Shown here: one piece after another, positions 46,849 through 54,474 of the stretch
Position numbering within the stretch: the stretch's first letter is position 1
Layout: each line of letters opens with the position of its first letter
Assembly: GCA_000471045.1 (NCBI GenBank)
Contig: KI301992.1
Coordinates: forward strand, 194,900-258,899
Length of the DNA: 64,000 nt
Direction of reading: 5' to 3'
From: an actinobacterium LLX17
GTDB taxonomy: Bacteria > Actinomycetota > Actinomycetes > Propionibacteriales > Nocardioidaceae
Translations under genes and position numbers: made by a program
Notes under the pieces: generated by a model
Told to the model about the DNA's origin: nothing
Seen by the model: only the letters and a program-made list of their open reading frames with translations
Database searches by the model: none

Positions 46849-46872
46849 ACGAATGACATGGCTGTCATTCGT
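46849..46872. promoter_or_regulatory. Perfect 10-4-10 palindrome, probable operator
   Basis: ACGAATGACA, TGGC, and the reverse complement. It ends 3 bp before the TAGGAT -10 (46876-46881) of the DUF3263 gene, so it fills its -35/spacer region. It also lies 38 bp upstream of the otsA -10 on the other strand. A bound protein could control both. Confidence 0.65.
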
Positions 46873-46887
46873 CGCTAGGATGGCCCC

Positions 46888-47184
46888 ATGAGCGCTGCCC
46901 ACCAGTCCCGCCACGAGGCCGGAGACGCCGCCCCGTCGCTCACCGAGCGCGACCGCGAGATCCTCGCCCTCGAGCGCCTGTGGTGGAAGTACGCCGGGGC
47001 CAAGGAGCAGGCCATCCGCGACAAGTTCGACATGTCGGCCACGCGGTACTACCAAGTCCTCAACGCCCTGATCGACCGCGAGGACGCTCTCGCCTTCGAT
47101 CCCCTGCTCGTCAAGCGGCTTCGTCGCCTGCGCGCGGAGCGCGCTCGCACCCGCTCGGCCCGCAGGCTCGGCATCGACCTCTGA
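46888..47184 (+). CDS. DUF3263 helix-turn-helix-like protein
   Basis: 98 residues. LTERDREILALERLWWKYAGAKEQAIRDKFDMS followed by TRYYQVLNALID is the DUF3263 signature and looks like a winged or sigma-4-like HTH. The basic C-terminus suits DNA binding. Leaderless start 6 bases after TAGGAT. The neighbouring palindrome may be its own operator. Confidence 0.85.
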   Translation: MSAAHQSRHEAGDAAPSLTERDREILALERLWWKYAGAKEQAIRDKFDMSATRYYQVLNALIDREDALAFDPLLVKRLRRLRAERARTRSARRLGIDL

Positions 47185-47237
47185 CGCCCGGATCGTCCAG
47201 ACCCCGAACGGTCAGGCCCAGAACGGACAAGCCCAGC

Positions 47238-47795
47238 ATGAATCACCGCCGCACGGTCAGCCGCAGGGCGTTCGTTCCTCCCGTGTGGCTCGTCGGGATC
47301 ACCGTCGTCGCCATCCTCGGCGGGCTGGGCTGGCTCGGCTGGTACGCGGCCGACCTCGTGCGCGACGACGACACCACCTCGGCGTCCGCCACCCCCTCGA
47401 CGTCCCCGTCGGCCTCGCCCGAGCCGACTCCGACCCCTGGGTCGACCGCCGAGCCGACGCCGGAACCCACGCCTGAGCCGACGCCGGAGCCTGAGCCCAC
47501 CGCGGCGCCGGTCAGTCGCACCGCGGGCGTCTCGGTGCTCAACAACACCGGCATCGGTGGCCTGGCGGCCCAGGTGGCCGGGCGCGTGCAGGACGCCGGC
47601 TGGACCGATGTGCGCACCGGCAACTGGCGCGGACAGATCCCGCAGAACACCGTGTACTACCCGCCGGGCCTCGAGGGGCCGGCCCAGACCCTCGCCGCCG
47701 ACCTCGGCATCTCGCGCGTGGCACCGGCCGTCGCGAACATGAGGGCGGACCGGTTGACGGTCATCGTCGTCGAACGGCCATCATCGTCTCCATGA
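47238..47795 (+). CDS. Membrane-anchored LytR C-terminal domain protein
   Basis: 185 residues: basic N-terminus, one membrane helix (about 15-40), a Thr/Pro/Glu repeat linker (about 48-92, many EPTP units) and a LytR_C domain with VSVLNNTGIGGLAAQVA and TGNWRG. Probably sits on the outside near the cell wall. DUF3263 and LytR_C genes are a recurrent actinobacterial pair. It overlaps otsB by 4 bases. Confidence 0.83.
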   Translation: MNHRRTVSRRAFVPPVWLVGITVVAILGGLGWLGWYAADLVRDDDTTSASATPSTSPSASPEPTPTPGSTAEPTPEPTPEPTPEPEPTAAPVSRTAGVSVLNNTGIGGLAAQVAGRVQDAGWTDVRTGNWRGQIPQNTVYYPPGLEGPAQTLAADLGISRVAPAVANMRADRLTVIVVERPSSSP

Positions 47796-48601
47796 CCTCT
47801 CGCCCCGACGCTCGCGCCGCCCTCCAGGCCGCGGTCGTCGACGCCCCCGGTGCCGTGCTGCTGGCGCTGGACTTCGACGGGACCCTCGCCCCCATCGTCG
47901 ACGACCCGGCGAACGCGCACGTGCACCCCGACTCGCTGACCGCCCTCGAGCGGCTCGGCGACCGTCTCGGCGGCGTCGCCATCGTGACCGGCCGCCCGGT
48001 CGAGAAGGTGCTCGAGCTGGGCAGCTTCCGCGGTCGGCACGGACTCGCGCGCCTGGCGATCCGTGGCCAGTACGGCGCCGAGCGCTGGTCGGCGGTCGAC
48101 GACGTGGTGACGACCCCCGAGGCCCCCGACGTCATCGCCCGGCTCGTGGCCGACCTGCCCGCCTGGCTGGCCGAGCGCGGACTCGACGGAGCACGGATCG
48201 AGGACAAGGCGCTGGCCGTGGGAGTGCACACGCGCGGCGGCGCCCCGGACCTCTTCGAGCGGGTGCGCGGACCCCTCACCGAGCTCGCCCACGACCTCGG
48301 CCTCACGGTCGAGCCGGGGCGTCAGGTGATCGAGCTGCGTGCGGTCGCGACCGACAAGGGCGTGGCCCTCCGCGACCTCGTGGAGCGACTCGACGCGAAG
48401 GTCGTCGTCTACGCCGGCGACGACCTGGGCGACGTGCCGGCCTACGACGCCGTCGACGCGCTCGAGGCCGAGGGGATCGCAGGCTTCCGGGTCTGCTCGT
48501 CCTCGCCCGAGCAGGACGCCCTGCTGGCCCGGGCCGACGTGGTGCTCGACGGGCCCGAGGGCGTGGCCGCGTGGCTCACCGAGCTCGCCGATGCCCTCTG
48601 A
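47792..48601 (+). CDS. otsB: Trehalose-6-phosphate phosphatase
   Basis: 269 residues, HAD superfamily. Motif I LDFDGTLAPI (nucleophile Asp27, general acid Asp29), motif II IVTGRP, Lys in motif III (IEDKALAVGVHTR) and motif IV YAGDDLGDVPAY. It dephosphorylates the OtsA product. It is translationally coupled to the LytR_C gene and overlaps the next gene. Confidence 0.94.
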   Translation: MTSRPDARAALQAAVVDAPGAVLLALDFDGTLAPIVDDPANAHVHPDSLTALERLGDRLGGVAIVTGRPVEKVLELGSFRGRHGLARLAIRGQYGAERWSAVDDVVTTPEAPDVIARLVADLPAWLAERGLDGARIEDKALAVGVHTRGGAPDLFERVRGPLTELAHDLGLTVEPGRQVIELRAVATDKGVALRDLVERLDAKVVVYAGDDLGDVPAYDAVDALEAEGIAGFRVCSSSPEQDALLARADVVLDGPEGVAAWLTELADAL

Positions 48602-49061
48602 CCGACCGTTCTCCGACCGGCTGCGGACAGCGGTCAACTGGGTGAACCTCAGCACGCCGCTCGGGCTGCTGGTCGCCCGGCTCGCCGGCGCCACCACCGT
48701 GCGCCGCGCTGACGGCGTGCGGCTGGCGACCGGGTACCGGTTCGGCTTCCCGGTCGCCTCGGCGTTCACGATCGGCGACGTCGTGCTGACCTCGCGCGAC
48801 CGGGCCTGGCTCGAGGCCCGGCCAGCCCTGCTGCGCCACGAGCTGCGGCACCGCACGCAGTACGCCTGGTGCCTGGGGCCGGTGATGCTGGTGCCGTACG
48901 CCGTGGCTGTCGCGATCTCGTGGGCCGTGGCCGGTGACACCAGCTCGGCCAACCCGTTCGAGCGGCTCGCCGGGCTCCGCGACGGCGGCTATCCCGAGCC
49001 GCGTCCCCCCTCGGTCGACGCCGCTGAGCCGCGTCTACGGTGGGATGGTGGGGCGGAGTGA
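48591..49061 (+). CDS. Conserved hypothetical protein with HExxH motif and membrane helix
   Basis: 156 residues. H83-ELR-H87 forms an HExxH zinc-protease-like motif in LLRHELRHRTQYAW, followed by a membrane helix (about 93-115). The upstream part is a small beta region (VRLATGYRFGFPVASAFTIGDVVL). The setting resembles membrane-associated metallopeptidase fragments, but no third ligand is evident. It overlaps otsB by 11 bases. Confidence 0.65.
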   Translation: MPSDRPFSDRLRTAVNWVNLSTPLGLLVARLAGATTVRRADGVRLATGYRFGFPVASAFTIGDVVLTSRDRAWLEARPALLRHELRHRTQYAWCLGPVMLVPYAVAVAISWAVAGDTSSANPFERLAGLRDGGYPEPRPPSVDAAEPRLRWDGGAE

Positions 49062-49104
49062 GGACTGGCGAAGTGTCAGGTGCCCCGTCGGTATCGTCTT
49101 TCAT

Positions 49105-49479
49105 ATGCGAATCTGGGATCGCTGCTCGGCTAAGACTGCGGGGCAGTGTGTACTCGTTGCCTTGGTGGGCGTCGGAGTCCTATCTGCCTGCGCCACGGAG
49201 GACTGCGTGCCGCTGTCCGAAATGAACGTGGAGCATGTTTCGTCGTTGTGGGATCCGCGTTCTGCGATCAGTGATCGGGCAGGCGTGCGGTGTGCGGTGT
49301 TCGACGTGGACAATGTGGGCATCCAGATCTGCGAGTATCCCACCCGCGCGGCACTCGACGATGCCTTGAAGGATGGTGCGAACGGCGTGCCGGGCGCTTT
49401 GCTGTCACTCCGAGGACTGGACGCGGGGGTCGAGGCCGTCCGAAGCGAACTGGCTGCCGAAAAGAGCGGTTGCGATTGA
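49105..49479 (+). CDS. Hypothetical lipoprotein
   Basis: 124 residues. Signal sequence with lipobox LSAC (Cys at about 29); the mature part has four further cysteines and no family I recognise. TATCGT at 49092-49097 is 7 bases before the ATG (leaderless). Codon usage and local GC are clearly below the neighbours, so it may be acquired. Confidence 0.6.
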   Translation: MRIWDRCSAKTAGQCVLVALVGVGVLSACATEDCVPLSEMNVEHVSSLWDPRSAISDRAGVRCAVFDVDNVGIQICEYPTRAALDDALKDGANGVPGALLSLRGLDAGVEAVRSELAAEKSGCD

Positions 49480-49588
49480 TGGGCTTCTCTTCAACGAGGC
49501 CACGACTCGTTCAGGGATCCGCACCGTCGGTTCAGCCATGATCGACGGGGTCGGCCCGCAGAGCAACGCGCGTCGACCCCGCCGATTG

Positions 49589-49756
49589 TCAGGCCTCAGC
49601 CCCGTAGAGGCGCCAGCGACCCCCTCCTGCCGCCTCCCACACGCATCGATAGGTCGACCAGGTTCCCTCGAGGACGAAGTGGTGACCGTACTCGATGCAG
49701 GAGCCCTCGTGCGTGAAGACTCTGTCGGTGGGCTCGACCATCACGAGACCATTCAT
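49589..49756 (-). CDS. Possible small hypothetical protein
   Basis: 55 residues, ending GGGRWRLYGAEA. It contains two cysteines and many aromatic residues, not the composition of a random antisense frame. No RBS or -10 box decides the start; longer in-frame versions would run into the antisense of the riboswitch. It may be a relic. The remainder of 49480-49872 shows no other gene. Confidence 0.3.
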   Translation of the reverse strand: MNGLVMVEPTDRVFTHEGSCIEYGHHFVLEGTWSTYRCVWEAAGGGRWRLYGAEA

Positions 49757-49835
49757 GTACACCGGCTCAGTGCTCTTCTGGATGGAAAAGTGTGATGGTT
49801 GTCGGCATCCTGACGAGGTCCAACATGTGGACTGA

Positions 49836-49866
49836 TTGGACACAGAGTGAGACGCCTCCTTACGCT
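49836..49866 (+). promoter_or_regulatory. Probable thrC promoter
   Basis: TTGGAC (49836-49841), a 19-bp spacer and TACGCT (49861-49866). A start about 7 bases later would begin the transcript almost exactly at the P1 helix of the SAM riboswitch. Confidence 0.5.
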
Positions 49867-49872
49867 CTAACC

Positions 49873-49978
49873 ACTCATCACGAGGGGTGGAGGGAACGGC
49901 CCGCTGAAGCCCCAGCAACCAGTCGGACTTCGACCAGGTGCTCCGTCCGTCCCGGTCTCGAACCGGGGAAGATGACCA
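49873..49978 (+). ncRNA. SAM-I (S-box) riboswitch
   Basis: The S-box core is easily read: GAGGGGTGGAGGGA, then CGGCCCGCTGAAGCCCC, AGCAACC and later AGGTGCTCCG. A P4 hairpin (CCCGGT with ACCGGG) follows. P1 is closed by TCATC (49875-49879) with GATGA (49971-49975). It precedes thrC. No terminator hairpin follows P1 and the AGGAGG of thrC starts 3 bases after it, so control of translation is more likely than of termination. Confidence 0.88.
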
Positions 49979-49989
49979 GGAGGCTCGAC

Positions 49990-51264
49990 GTGACCGTCAC
50001 CGAATCCGCTCCCCGCCCCACCGCCACCTTCCGCGAAGGTGCCTTCGGCCCCGCTCGCGAGCTCGTCTGCCGCGAGTGCGGCACGACCCGTGAGCTCGGA
50101 CCGCACTACGCCTGTCACGAGTGCTTCGGCCCGCTCGAGATCGGCTACGACTTCGGCACCGTGACCCGCGAGCAGATCGAGGCGGGACCCGCCAACATCT
50201 GGCGCTACAAGGCCCTGCTGCCGGTGCCGGACGACATCGAGTCGAGCCCCAACCTCGAGCCCGGCTTCACCCGCCTGCTGGAGGCCAAGAACCTCGCCGC
50301 CCAGCTGGGTCTGACCCGCCTGTGGGTCAAGGACGACAGCACCAACCCGACCAACTCCTTCAAGGATCGTGTCGTGGCGATCGCGCTCAGCGCCGCCCGC
50401 GAGCTCGACGCGAAGGTCTTCGCCTGCCCGTCGACGGGCAACCTGGCCAACGCCGTGGCCGCAGCCGGTGCCCGCGCCGGCATCCGCACGGTGGTGTTCA
50501 TCCCCAGCAACCTCGAGACGCCCAAGCAGGTCAACTCGGCCATCTACACCGAGAACCTCGTGGCGGTCGACGGCACGTACGACGACGTCAACAAGCTCGC
50601 CAGCGAGATCGCCGGCGAGGAGGACGGCTGGGCGTTCGTCAACGTCAACGTCCGCCCCTTCTACGCCGAGGGCTCGAAGACCCTGGGCTACGAGATCGCC
50701 GAGCAGCTCGGCTGGCGCCTGCCCGACCAGATCGTCATCCCGGTGGCCTCCGGCTCGCAGCTCACCAAGGTGCACAAGGCGTTCCAGGAGCTCATCACCC
50801 TGGGCCTGGTCGAGGAGAAGCCGTACCGCATCTTCGGCGCGCAGGCCACGGGCTGCTCGCCCGTCTCGGCGGCCTTCAAGTCCGGCCACGACGTCGTGCG
50901 TCCCGTACGGCCCGACACCATCGCCAAGTCGCTCGCCATCGGCAACCCCGCCGACGGCGTGTACGTGCTCGACATCGCCCGTCAGACCGGCGGCACCGTC
51001 GAGGACGTCAGCGACGACGAGGTGCGCGACGCGATCGTGCTGCTGGCTCGCACCGAGGGCATCTTCACCGAGACCGCCGGCGGCACGACCGTCGCGGTGC
51101 TGAAGAAGCTGACCGAGACCGGCCAGCTCGACCCGACGCTCGAGACCGTCGTCATCAACACCGGCCACGGGCTCAAGACGCTCGACGCCGTCACCGACCG
51201 GGTGGGCGCCCGCGCCACCATCGCGCCGACGTACGACGCGTTCGTCGCCGCCGAGATCGTCTGA
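49990..51264 (+). CDS. thrC: Threonine synthase
   Basis: 424 residues. An N-terminal zinc-ribbon-like segment C27-x2-C30-x11-C42-x2-C45 is followed by the PLP fold: Lys125 in DSTNPTNSFKDR, the phosphate-binding SGSQLTKVH-type loop and TAGGTTVA. It converts O-phosphohomoserine to threonine, competing with methionine synthesis. GTG 49990 is set by AGGAGG 7 bases upstream, adjoining the SAM riboswitch. Confidence 0.93.
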   Translation: MTVTESAPRPTATFREGAFGPARELVCRECGTTRELGPHYACHECFGPLEIGYDFGTVTREQIEAGPANIWRYKALLPVPDDIESSPNLEPGFTRLLEAKNLAAQLGLTRLWVKDDSTNPTNSFKDRVVAIALSAARELDAKVFACPSTGNLANAVAAAGARAGIRTVVFIPSNLETPKQVNSAIYTENLVAVDGTYDDVNKLASEIAGEEDGWAFVNVNVRPFYAEGSKTLGYEIAEQLGWRLPDQIVIPVASGSQLTKVHKAFQELITLGLVEEKPYRIFGAQATGCSPVSAAFKSGHDVVRPVRPDTIAKSLAIGNPADGVYVLDIARQTGGTVEDVSDDEVRDAIVLLARTEGIFTETAGGTTVAVLKKLTETGQLDPTLETVVINTGHGLKTLDAVTDRVGARATIAPTYDAFVAAEIV

Positions 51265-51278
51265 AACAGGAGCTCTCC

Positions 51279-51554
51279 ATGTCCGTCTCCGTCCGCATCC
51301 CCACGATCCTCCGCAGCTACACCGGCGACTCCTCGCAGGTGACCGCCGAGGGCAGCACGCTCGCCGAGGTCATCGACTCGCTCGAGGCCACGTACCCGGG
51401 CATCAAGGCCCGCGTCGTCGACGAGGAAGGCAAGCTGCGTCGCTTCGTCAACATCTACGTGGCCGAGGAGGACGTCCGGTTCTCCGAGGGCCTCGACACC
51501 ACGACCCCCGACAACACCCAGATCTCGATCATCCCCGCTGTCGCCGGAGGCTGA
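51279..51554 (+). CDS. MoaD/ThiS-family sulfur carrier protein (CysO-like)
   Basis: 91 residues, ubiquitin-like fold ending in the required Gly-Gly (IIPAVAGG), which is thiocarboxylated by an E1-like enzyme. Close resemblance to CysO, which delivers sulfur for cysteine synthesis in mycobacteria, but cysM and the Mec+ peptidase are not beside it. AGGAG precedes the ATG; it is probably co-transcribed with thrC and so under the SAM riboswitch. Confidence 0.88.
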   Translation: MSVSVRIPTILRSYTGDSSQVTAEGSTLAEVIDSLEATYPGIKARVVDEEGKLRRFVNIYVAEEDVRFSEGLDTTTPDNTQISIIPAVAGG

Positions 51555-51658
51555 GAGCTCACCGCAACCTCATGAGGGGCGAAGCCCCGCTGTCGCCGGA
51601 GGTTAAGAGCCTTCCGGAGCGTTCTGAGGGGCGAAGCCCTGCCGTCGCCGGAGGCTGA
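51533..51658. repeat. 52-bp tandem repeat that starts inside the moaD-like gene
   Basis: The string encoding the last residues and stop, CCCCGCTGTCGCCGGAGG plus TGA/TAA-type end, recurs at 51533, 51585 and 51637, exactly 52 bp apart, with a GGGGC-GAA-GCCCC mini hairpin between copies. Copies 2 and 3 are downstream of the gene and noncoding. Confidence 0.85.
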
Positions 51659-51742
51659 CGACTCGCTTCTCTCGTTCGCCCTCGCGGCAGGCGCTGCGCG
51701 ACTACGCTCACCTCACGGGAGAGCAGGGCGAGGGAGAGCGCA

Positions 51743-51982
51743 GTGGCGAGCGGCACGGTGGCGTGGTTCAACCCTGACAAGGGGTACGGCTTCGTGACGC
51801 CCGACGCCGGAGGTGGCGACGCGTTCGTGCACTGGTCGGGCATCACCTCGACCGATGGCGACGGTCCCATCGGCCGGGTCCTGACCGAGGGCGACGCCGT
51901 CGACTTCCGGCTGGTCCACGGCCTGCAGGGACGTGAGGTGCGTGACGTCGTGCCCGCCCCCACGCCTGCGGCCGTGTCCTGA
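51743..51982 (+). CDS. Cold-shock domain protein
   Basis: 79 residues. RNA-binding motifs KGYGFVT (RNP1) and DAFVHWS (RNP2) of the CspA family. The C-terminal half is longer and more acidic than standard CspA (67-70 residues), as in the actinobacterial CspB/ScoF4-type gene near groEL. GTG start with GAGGGAGAG about 6 bases upstream. Confidence 0.9.
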   Translation: MASGTVAWFNPDKGYGFVTPDAGGGDAFVHWSGITSTDGDGPIGRVLTEGDAVDFRLVHGLQGREVRDVVPAPTPAAVS

Positions 51983-52015
51983 GCGAATCCGCGTGATGAG
52001 CGTCTCGTGACGAAC

Positions 52016-52058
52016 GTGTTACGTGACACTTGCGATGGCGCATAGCCGTTGCCATACT
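52016..52058 (+). promoter_or_regulatory. Promoter and near-palindrome of the membrane operon
   Basis: TTGCGA (52030-52035), a 17-bp spacer and CATACT (52053-52058) form a consensus-like promoter; the ATG follows after 6 bases (leaderless). Just upstream GTGTTACGTGACAC (52016-52029) is an inverted repeat with one mismatch, touching the -35, a plausible operator. Confidence 0.6.
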
Positions 52059-52064
52059 CCGAGA

Positions 52065-53873
52065 ATGTTCGTATCGGCTGCAGAGCCCGCGCCCGTCGGT
52101 GGCGCCGCGCTCGACCAGGTCTTCGGTCTGTCCATCGCGGCAGGCCTGATCTCGCTGGTCCTCCTCGTCATCGCGTGGCAGCACCGCACGCACCGCATCG
52201 AGTGGTTCCAGAAGCTGGGGGAGTACCTGCACGGCAAGCTCGGCGAGCCAGGCTGGTCGGCCATCCCGGTGGTGTTCGTGGGCAGCTCGCTCATCGTGGC
52301 GCTGCTCGGCTTCCTCTGGGACGTCAGCCTGCACGCCGGTCGCGGCCGTGACGAGGGCCCGCTGGCCAACCCCGCCCACTACCTGATCCTCTACGGGCTG
52401 TTCGCCCTGTTCATCGCGGGCATGAGTGCCGTCGTCTACTCGCGTGACGGGCACAAGCCGGGCATCGCCTCGGTCAAGATCACCCGTCAGTGGTACGCGC
52501 CGGTCGCCGGCATCTACATCGCCGCGTGTGGTCTCTATGCGCTCATCGGCTTCCCGCTCGACGACGTGTGGCACCGGCTGTTCGGCCAGGACGTCACCCT
52601 CTGGGGCCCCACCCACATCATGCTGATCGGCGGCGCGGGTCTGTCGACCGCCGGCCTCATCATCCTGCGTCGTGAGGCCGAGGTCTCCGACGAGCACGAG
52701 GACCGCGGCCAGATGGGGCGCTTCCTCGTCTACGGCTCGGCGTTCGGCGCCCTGCTGATCGGCCTGTCGGTCTTCCAGGCCGAGTTCGACTTCGGCATCG
52801 CCCAGTTCCGCATGGTCTTCGCGCCGATGATGATCGCTGCGGCCGCCGGCCTGACGCTGGTCGCGGCTCGGCTGTTCGTCGGTGCCGGCGCGGCCATCTA
52901 TGCCGCCATCTTCTTCCTGCTGGTGCGCGGCGTCGTCGCCTTCCTGGTCGGTCCCGTGCTGGGCCAGGCCGAGCACGTCTTCCCGCTCTACCTCGGCAGC
53001 GCGATCCTCGTGGAGCTGCTGGCCCTCACGAAGCTGCGGCACCGCAGCCTGCTGTTCGGCGCCGTGGCCGGCCTGGTCATCGGCACCGTCGGCACCGTGA
53101 TCGAGAAGCTCTGGAACGACCAGGTCTTCGCGTTCGACTGGACGCGCGACATGTGGCTCGAGGGCCTGCTCATGGCGGTGCCGGTGGCCATCGGTGCCGG
53201 CGCCTGCGGCGCCCTCTTCTCGCTCGGCCTGCAGGGCCGTCTGCCGGCCAACAGGATGGTCGGTCGTGTGGTCGTGACGCTGGCCATCCTCGTCACCGCG
53301 GGCGCGGTCGCGAACGGCCTGCACGCCACGGTGCCCGATGACGCCACCGCGACGTTCGAGACGCGCGAGATGTCGACGCCGCAGGGCGACATGGTCACGG
53401 TGACAGCCGAGATCTCCGACGGCCTCATCGAGGGCGACCCGACCTGGGTCCAGATCACCGCCTGGCAGGGCGGCGGCGAGGGCATCGTCACCGACGTGCT
53501 GGAGAAGACCGGACCGAACACCTACGAGTCCACCAAGCCCGTGCCGATCGGCGGCACCTGGAAGACGCTGCTGCGCGTCCAGGACGGTCGTACCCTGACC
53601 GCCGCGCCGATCTACCTGGCGCCCGACGAGGCCATCGACGCCGCCGAGTTCAGTGCGGTCGACGGCGAGCCGGTCGAGTTCGTGCCGGAGATCGAGATCC
53701 TGCAGCGCGAGCGCGACCTCAGCGCGCCGGCCTGGCTCTGGGGCGTGGCCAACCTGGTCGTGCTGCTGTGCAGCCTCGCGGTCCTGCTCGGCGTGTGCAT
53801 CTCGGTCTCGCGGGTCTCGGGTCGCATCGCCGAGCGTGAGCGGGCGGGCGACGGGGTACCCGTCAACCGATGA
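52065..53873 (+). CDS. Polytopic membrane protein with C-terminal FixH/YtkA-like extracytoplasmic domain
   Basis: 602 residues. About ten membrane helices in the first 430 residues contain many His, Asp and Trp in or near membrane segments (FLWDVSLHAGRGRD, NPAHYLIL, DDVWHRLFG, WGPTHIMLIGG, AEHVFPLY). A beta-rich segment follows (about 435-560, with MVTVTAEISDG and GGTWKTLLRVQDG), then one final helix. The histidines suggest metal or haem binding, an inference. First gene of a four-gene operon with 4-base overlaps. I know no function. Confidence 0.7.
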   Translation: MFVSAAEPAPVGGAALDQVFGLSIAAGLISLVLLVIAWQHRTHRIEWFQKLGEYLHGKLGEPGWSAIPVVFVGSSLIVALLGFLWDVSLHAGRGRDEGPLANPAHYLILYGLFALFIAGMSAVVYSRDGHKPGIASVKITRQWYAPVAGIYIAACGLYALIGFPLDDVWHRLFGQDVTLWGPTHIMLIGGAGLSTAGLIILRREAEVSDEHEDRGQMGRFLVYGSAFGALLIGLSVFQAEFDFGIAQFRMVFAPMMIAAAAGLTLVAARLFVGAGAAIYAAIFFLLVRGVVAFLVGPVLGQAEHVFPLYLGSAILVELLALTKLRHRSLLFGAVAGLVIGTVGTVIEKLWNDQVFAFDWTRDMWLEGLLMAVPVAIGAGACGALFSLGLQGRLPANRMVGRVVVTLAILVTAGAVANGLHATVPDDATATFETREMSTPQGDMVTVTAEISDGLIEGDPTWVQITAWQGGGEGIVTDVLEKTGPNTYESTKPVPIGGTWKTLLRVQDGRTLTAAPIYLAPDEAIDAAEFSAVDGEPVEFVPEIEILQRERDLSAPAWLWGVANLVVLLCSLAVLLGVCISVSRVSGRIAERERAGDGVPVNR

Positions 53874-54094
53874 TCGATTCACTCGCGGCCTCGGGGGAGG
53901 TCTGGATGGCGCACCACCCGCTGGTGCTCGCCATCCCGGCCCTCGTGCCCGCCGCCGTGGTGGTCGGCGTGGTCCTCTACGTGGCCCGCAAGGACCGCGT
54001 GGCCGAGCGGGAGGAGCGCGAGCTCCTCGAGCGCGGCCTGGACACGCTGCCCGACGACCTGAAGAACGACGAGACCCACCGGGGAGACACATGA
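53870..54094 (+). CDS. Small single-pass membrane protein
   Basis: 74 residues: short N-terminus with HH, one helix (about 18-40, AIPALVPAAVVVGVVLYVA), then a charged cytoplasmic tail rich in Arg and Glu. It overlaps both neighbours by 4 bases (ATGA). Probably a subunit of the membrane complex encoded here. Confidence 0.7.
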   Translation: MIDSLAASGEVWMAHHPLVLAIPALVPAAVVVGVVLYVARKDRVAEREERELLERGLDTLPDDLKNDETHRGDT

Positions 54095-54474
54095 AAAGCA
54101 CGATTGCGACGCTCGCTGCCGCCACGACCCTCCTGCTCGTCGGTTGTCAGGCCCAGGACGGTGCCGGCGGGGAGGCGTCGGAGAACTCCGCCGACTCCTC
54201 CGAGAGCGTCCGCGTCGAGATCGAGCTCGACGACTCCGGCGCCACGCCGCAGGGTGAGCGCGTCGAGGTCGCGACCGGGCAGCTGGTCGAGCTCGACGTC
54301 ACCAACAACAGCAGCCAGGACGACGAGATTCACGTCCACTCCGACCCCGAGCAGAGCTTCGACGTCGCGGCCGGGTCGTCGGACATCTTCACCTTCTCGA
54401 TCAACCGGCCGGGCCAGGTCGCGGTCGAGTCGCACGGCCTCGGCGTGACGATCGTGCAGCTCGTCGTCGAGTGA
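54091..54474 (+). CDS. Cupredoxin-like lipoprotein
   Basis: 127 residues. Lipobox LVGC (Cys at about 19), an acidic Ser/Glu linker, and a beta-sandwich domain with DEIHVHSDPEQSFDVAAG and SHGLGVTIVQLVV. The layout recalls cupredoxin domains such as that of EfeO. Histidines are present but no type-1 copper cysteine is, so simple blue-copper electron transfer is unlikely. SD GGGGAGA before the ATG. Confidence 0.68.
   Translation: MKSTIATLAAATTLLLVGCQAQDGAGGEASENSADSSESVRVEIELDDSGATPQGERVEVATGQLVELDVTNNSSQDDEIHVHSDPEQSFDVAAGSSDIFTFSINRPGQVAVESHGLGVTIVQLVVE

Noticed and set aside
49757..49918. N-terminal extension of the small minus-strand frame at 49589
   Set aside because: It would be the antisense of the SAM riboswitch and has no start signals.
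51843..54125. 760-codon open frame on the minus strand opposite the cold-shock gene and membrane operon
   Set aside because: Same antisense composition, no domains, and overlaps convincing plus-strand genes.
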